Below are positions 54,404 to 57,880 of a DNA stretch of 57,880 nucleotides, piece by piece. The notes below the pieces were generated by a model. It was not told the origin of the DNA. It saw only the letters and a list, made by a program, of their open reading frames with translations, and made no database searches. A program made the translations under genes and the position numbers. Position 1 is the stretch's first letter. Each line of letters opens with the position of its first letter. This stretch comes from Virgibacillus sp. AGTR. Lineage in GTDB: Bacteria > Bacillota > Bacilli > Bacillales > Amphibacillaceae. The stretch covers positions 1 through 57,880 of the forward strand of contig NZ_JAJERH010000019.1 of the NCBI RefSeq assembly GCF_016919725.2, in the 5' to 3' direction.

Positions 54404-56215
54404 TTATCTATCTTTTACACGCTTCACTACACTATTTTTCCCTCTATGCTTCGCTTCATATAGTGCTTTATCTGCACGAATAAAAAGCTCACTTACGGAA
54501 TCATCGAAATCCTCTGACCAAGAAGAAACGCCACAAGATAGTGTTACAGTTGGATTAGTCCGTTCCTCTACTTGCTCACGAATGCCTGCAGCTATTTGGA
54601 CCGCATCATCAATTGATAGGTTAGGAGTGTATATGGCTAATTCTTCCCCTCCCCATCTGGAAGGAATAGCATCTTGTTCAGAAAACCTCATTATTACATC
54701 AGCCACTTGTTTAAGTACTTCATCTCCAACATGATGACCGTATGTATCATTAATTCGTTTGAAATCGTCAATATCAAATAAAATTAATGAGCCCATTCTA
54801 GCTGTTTTCATTTGATTTATGACAACTTTTTCTAAATAATTCCTCGAATATAATTTTGTTAAGTAATCTGTGATAACCGCTTTTTCCAATTCCTCTTTTA
54901 AGATAGCATTAGCGAGTGCTAAAGAGCAATGTTGAATCAATGATTGCAATAATTTAAACACTTCAAACGAGAAGAAATAGGACGCTTCATGCATAATCAC
55001 AACATGACCATATGTATGGATGTCTTGTCGCAACGGAATAATCATAAGCGAATGATAAGGAAATGTTGGAATATATTCAAACTTCCCATAAAATGTTGGA
55101 TGAACGATATCCTTCAGTAATTTATCCACTAGACTCTGATTTTCTTCTTTTTTAAAGTAGGCAGTGCTCGCAGTTAGAACATCAGCATACGATCCATCAG
55201 ACCGTTGAAAAATAAAACCTATTTCCGAAGCACGACATACCTCTTTGATTTTTTTTCGAACAAATTCTGTAATATCAGTCAAATTTAAATTGGAATTCAA
55301 TTGATGTGTAACTTCATTAATTAGTTTTAAATCCGCGATCAGCAAATTTGCATTTTCGAGTAGACTTGCGTTTTCTATTGCTTTTCCAGCTGTTTGAGCA
55401 ATATGTGTTATAAAATCTACATCGCTTTTCGCGAATACATCACAGCTTTTTGAAATCAATTGGATAACACCATACACACCTTGCCTTCCCGTTAGAGGAA
55501 CATATAATTTTTCACCTGCACCTCCTTTTCTTTTCTCGATTTGAACCTCCTCAGTCATGAACGCTTTAGATCCAAAACCATTTGTACTATCATCCGTATA
55601 CGCCATCGACTTTACTGAAAAATTATAATCAACTTCCGTATCATGTGCGAGTAATAAGTGTAGCGAATGGGTTGGATATATTTCACGAATTGCATCAATG
55701 ACTTCATTTAAGATGGAAGATTTCCGTTTCATGGTAAATATACAAATGGAAAGATCATATAAAAACGGGTAGTTTATTTGTTGTGGATAATATTGATCCA
55801 ATTGCATTATCAACCTCTGAGATTCTGATTGAACAATCGCAAGTATAGTAGGATCGATTTGAAATGCTTTAAAACACACTAATACCTTGGAAAAATTTCT
55901 ATCTTTTAGCTTTAAATAAAATACAGAAGATCGATCAATTATGCACTTTCCAAACTGATTATCATTTGATATAGCATTCAATGGTAATTGGTTTAATACG
56001 TTTATTTCATTTGAAGGGTCCATCAACTGAATGTGATACGAATTAGTTGAACGTAGATAGTGATATACACCTACCCATTTTAGATGCAATACCTGCTTGA
56101 TCGCTTTTATCATATTATGTAGACTTTCTTCATAAGAGAGATGGGATAGATTAGAGGTAATTTGAAAGTATGCCTGCTGCAGGTTCCCCTGAATCAAATC
56201 TCTGTCTTTCATCAT
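54404..56215 (-). CDS. dgcP: GAF-GGDEF protein, probable diguanylate cyclase (DgcP/YtrP type)
   Basis: Likely makes cyclic di-GMP. The 603 aa have GAF-like sensory parts (about 20-160, 175-285 and 300-425) and a C-terminal GGDEF domain (about 435-600). Conserved are DYLTKLYSRNYLEK, FDIDDFKRINDTYGHHVGDE and the active loop GGEEL at 522-526, in place of GGDEF/GGEEF. No RxxD inhibitory site precedes it. In B. subtilis YtrP (DgcP) is an active cyclase at this locus. No membrane segment. GAGGTG precedes two adjacent ATGs; the first is used here. Confidence 0.86.
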   Translation of the reverse strand: MMKDRDLIQGNLQQAYFQITSNLSHLSYEESLHNMIKAIKQVLHLKWVGVYHYLRSTNSYHIQLMDPSNEINVLNQLPLNAISNDNQFGKCIIDRSSVFYLKLKDRNFSKVLVCFKAFQIDPTILAIVQSESQRLIMQLDQYYPQQINYPFLYDLSICIFTMKRKSSILNEVIDAIREIYPTHSLHLLLAHDTEVDYNFSVKSMAYTDDSTNGFGSKAFMTEEVQIEKRKGGAGEKLYVPLTGRQGVYGVIQLISKSCDVFAKSDVDFITHIAQTAGKAIENASLLENANLLIADLKLINEVTHQLNSNLNLTDITEFVRKKIKEVCRASEIGFIFQRSDGSYADVLTASTAYFKKEENQSLVDKLLKDIVHPTFYGKFEYIPTFPYHSLMIIPLRQDIHTYGHVVIMHEASYFFSFEVFKLLQSLIQHCSLALANAILKEELEKAVITDYLTKLYSRNYLEKVVINQMKTARMGSLILFDIDDFKRINDTYGHHVGDEVLKQVADVIMRFSEQDAIPSRWGGEELAIYTPNLSIDDAVQIAAGIREQVEERTNPTVTLSCGVSSWSEDFDDSVSELFIRADKALYEAKHRGKNSVVKRVKDR

Positions 56216-56335
56216 TTATCACCTCTCATTCATTATCATCAATGAGTCCAATGAACTATTTTATAGTTTTATTATATATGAAATAGTTCATTTTTCCTAT
56301 ATGAAGTTGATAATTTTTCCAAATTTTATTTATGG

Positions 56336-56364
56336 TTGACTATATTCATTAAAAATTATATACT
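56336..56364 (+). promoter_or_regulatory. sigma-A promoter of rpsD
   Basis: TTGACT (56336-56341), 17 bases, TATACT (56359-56364): near-consensus. It implies a 5' leader of about 180 bases. Confidence 0.8.
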
Positions 56365-56387
56365 AGTCTTTGTGTAAAATAATTAAG

Positions 56388-56515
56388 TAGCCTTAGTGAA
56401 CCAACACTTGTATGCATGTTGTTCCTCTGTAATGAGGTGTATCGCGTAACTCATAGCTGCTGGAGCGATGATACATGAAAACATCATGGTCAGGTGATTA
56501 GGAACACGGCTTTTT
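56388..56515 (+). promoter_or_regulatory. rpsD leader, probable S4 autoregulatory RNA
   Basis: In the leader AGCC/GGCT, TGTTCCT (56420-56426) with AGGAACA (56500-56506), and TGTATC (56438-56443) with GATACA (56470-56475) can form a nested structure ending GGCTTTTTG. In B. subtilis S4 represses its own gene through such a leader; the pairing here is seen, the binding is inferred. Confidence 0.6.
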
Positions 56516-56552
56516 GTTTTATGCAAATAAAATAAAAAGGAGGAAATGTCTT

Positions 56553-57155
56553 ATGGCTCGCTATACTGGATCAGTATGGAAAAAATCACGTCGTCTTGGC
56601 ATTTCATTAACTGGAACTGGTAAGGAATTAGATAAACGCCCTTACGCTCCTGGTCAACATGGACCTAACCAACGCAAGAAAATCTCAGAATTTGGTTTAC
56701 AACAACAAGAGAAGCAAAAGCTTCGCTTTATGTATGGATTGAACGAACGTCAATTCCGTACGTTGTTTAACAAAGCTGGTAAAATGAAAGGTATTCACGG
56801 CGAAAACTTCATGATTTTGCTTGACTCTCGTTTAGATAACCTTGTATATCGTTTAGGTCTTGCTCGTACACGCAGACAAGCACGTCAGCTTGTAAATCAT
56901 GGTCATATTACTGTAGACGGTGGTCGCGTTGATATTCCATCATACATGGTAAAACCAGGTCAAGTTATCAGCCTACGTGAAAAATCTAAGAATCTTGATA
57001 TTGTTAAAGAAGCAGTGGAAGTAAATAACTTCATCCCTGAATATTTAACATTTGATGCTGATAAATTAGAGGGTACGTTCACTCGCTATGCAGAGCGCGA
57101 AGAACTTCCAGCTGAAATTAACGAAGCGCTTATTGTTGAATTCTACTCTCGTTAA
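56553..57155 (+). CDS. rpsD: 30S ribosomal protein S4
   Basis: Primary 16S rRNA-binding protein of the small subunit. The 200 aa have the S4 N-terminus [16 protein letters not shown], the conserved [10 protein letters not shown], and the S4 RNA-binding domain with [27 protein letters not shown] (in part). The zinc-binding Cys residues of some S4 proteins are absent, as in Bacillus. AAAAGGAGG fixes the start. Strong promoter, structured leader and terminator make it monocistronic. Confidence 0.98.
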   Translation: MARYTGSVWKKSRRLGISLTGTGKELDKRPYAPGQHGPNQRKKISEFGLQQQEKQKLRFMYGLNERQFRTLFNKAGKMKGIHGENFMILLDSRLDNLVYRLGLARTRRQARQLVNHGHITVDGGRVDIPSYMVKPGQVISLREKSKNLDIVKEAVEVNNFIPEYLTFDADKLEGTFTRYAEREELPAEINEALIVEFYSR

Positions 57156-57185
57156 TTTCAGAGTATATTTTTTAACAGTTTTAAT

Positions 57186-57228
57186 AACCCTAGAAACCTT
57201 GTTAAATCAAGTGTTCTGGGGTTTTTTG
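57186..57228 (+). terminator. terminator of rpsD
   Basis: AACCC/GGGTT with AGAA/TTCT and CTTG/CAAG form an interrupted stem, followed by TTTTTTGTTTTTT. Confidence 0.85.
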
Positions 57229-57335
57229 TTTTTTATGCTTCGTAAAATAATTTATTCTCCACCAAATAATTGGGGGAGGTTTGGGGAAGTATTTTAATTA
57301 AGTGCGGACAGGTGTAACCTAATTTTAAATATCAA

Positions 57336-57367
57336 AAAAAGAGAAGGTTTCAAAGCCTTCTCTTTTT
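57336..57367 (-). terminator. terminator of the YolD-like gene
   Basis: AAAAAGAGAAGG pairs CCTTCTCTTTTT (57336-57347 with 57356-57367), T-rich on both strands; it touches the stop codon at 57367. Confidence 0.8.
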
Positions 57368-57642
57368 CATTCTACACCTACAATAATATTTACGCTGATC
57401 TTATGATGTTCGAAATTACCAACACTAAAAGTGATCATTTTCGTTTCAGGGTTTGCACTTTGGATAATACCTGTAAACTTTTCGTACTTTCCTTTTCTAT
57501 ATGTAGTAATTGTAACCTTATTCTTAAAATCCAATGCGTCAGCTAGTCGTTCAGAAATCTCCAAGAGCTTATCTTCTGTCATTTTTGGGCTGTTACTAGC
57601 CGACTTCTTTTTACCTTTAGGTGGTTTAGGTACCGCAGTCAT
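57367..57642 (-). CDS. YolD-like domain protein
   Basis: A 91-residue protein. A basic N-terminal tail (PKPPKGKKKSASNSPK) precedes a helix and a YolD-like beta domain (about 45-91): VTITTYRKGKYEKFTGIIQ, then a regular pattern ending NIIVGVE. YolD family genes often accompany Y-family polymerases (UvrX/DinB), but none is in this window. GGAGGT is 7 bases before the ATG at 57642; a longer in-frame ORF starts upstream of that site. In B. subtilis tyrS follows rpsD, so the gene order changes here. Confidence 0.75.
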   Translation of the reverse strand: MTAVPKPPKGKKKSASNSPKMTEDKLLEISERLADALDFKNKVTITTYRKGKYEKFTGIIQSANPETKMITFSVGNFEHHKISVNIIVGVE

Positions 57643-57740
57643 GTAATTACCTCCAACAAGAACATTTGTTTCTATCATTGTACAAGAACATCCATTCTGT
57701 TTTCAAGAAAAAAATAAATTAAAAATTTGTCTATTTACCC

Positions 57741-57769
57741 TTTACTACTACATTTAAATGTAGTATAAT
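57741..57769 (+). promoter_or_regulatory. promoter with a perfect 20-bp palindrome
   Basis: TTTACT (57741-57746), 17 bases, TATAAT (57764-57769). The palindrome TACTACATTTAAATGTAGTA (57746-57765) fills the spacer and reaches both boxes, a typical repressor operator layout. Confidence 0.75.
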
Positions 57770-57793
57770 GAGATTATAGAAAGGAGGTAAGAA

Positions 57794-57880
57794 ATGGTTA
57801 TACTGTTAAAAATAATAGCCGTAATAACCGGCATCGTAACGATTCGAAAAGTCTGGCACGACGGTACGAAATCGAAACGT
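57794..57880 (+). CDS. start of a membrane protein gene, cut by the window edge
   Basis: Only 29 codons are visible. AAAGGAGGT lies 5 bases before ATG. The N-terminus MVILLKIIAVITGIVTI is a membrane helix or signal anchor, followed by the basic RKVWHDGTKSKR. It is driven by the palindrome-controlled promoter. The family cannot be named from this part. Confidence 0.6.
   Translation, partial: MVILLKIIAVITGIVTIRKVWHDGTKSKR

Overview
The window looks like chromosomal core DNA of a low-GC, endospore-forming member of the Bacillaceae, most like the Oceanobacillus/Virgibacillus group. The evidence is the conserved dnaI-to-rpsD gene neighbourhood known from Bacillus subtilis, sporulation genes (ytrH, ytrI, ytfJ, an alpha/beta SASP, ytvI, refZ), AGGAGG-type ribosome binding sites, AT-rich spacers, and frequent TTG/GTG starts. 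The genus is an inference.

Layout, left to right. Positions 1-10 kb (minus strand) hold dnaI-dnaB-nrdR and a small unknown gene, then speD and gluconeogenic gapB, then coaE-mutM-polA. Positions 10-17.4 kb hold the phosphate two-component pair phoR-phoP, a MaoC-like hot-dog gene, and the TCA block citZ-icd-mdh. Positions 17.8-30 kb hold ytvI (plus), fxsA, pyk-pfkA, accDA, a GntR regulator, a malic enzyme and dnaE. Positions 30-38 kb are a mixed-strand set: ytrH-ytrI, a small gene, nrnA, ytpI, ytoI, a prepilin peptidase, ytkL and an Xaa-Pro peptidase. Positions 38-48 kb hold ald, a 53-residue ORF, a universal stress protein, moaB, ytxK-ackA, tpx, ytfI-ytfJ, nadK2 and ytcJ. Positions 48-57.9 kb hold sspA, a cysteine desulfurase-thiI pair, ezrA, refZ, ytsP, a GAF-GGDEF gene, rpsD, a YolD-like gene, and the start of a new gene behind a striking palindrome.

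The genes are mostly housekeeping. Glycolysis (pfkA, pyk), gluconeogenesis (gapB), the TCA entry block, malic enzyme, fatty-acid initiation (accDA) and acetate overflow (ackA) lie close together with DNA replication and repair (dnaB, dnaI, polA, mutM, dnaE) and cell division/chromosome capture (ezrA, refZ).

The unusual part is between the genes. Three dispersed repeat families fill nearly every long spacer. Family A (about 190 bp, four copies) always lies just beyond the terminator of a minus-strand gene, always in the same orientation. Family B (about 280-300 bp, three copies with degenerate inverted ends) starts a few bases after a stop codon and itself supplies the terminator hairpin; one B copy carries an A copy inside it. 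Family C (up to about 190 bp, four copies) encodes a two-hairpin structure whose stems change sequence between copies while keeping base pairing, so it may be a structured RNA or a remnant of a hairpin-ended transposon. Other notable points are a thiol peroxidase without its resolving cysteine, a PhoR without an extracellular sensor domain, a structured leader before speD, a perfect palindrome over the citZ -10 box, and an inverted repeat that may mask the sspA ribosome binding site in read-through mRNA only.
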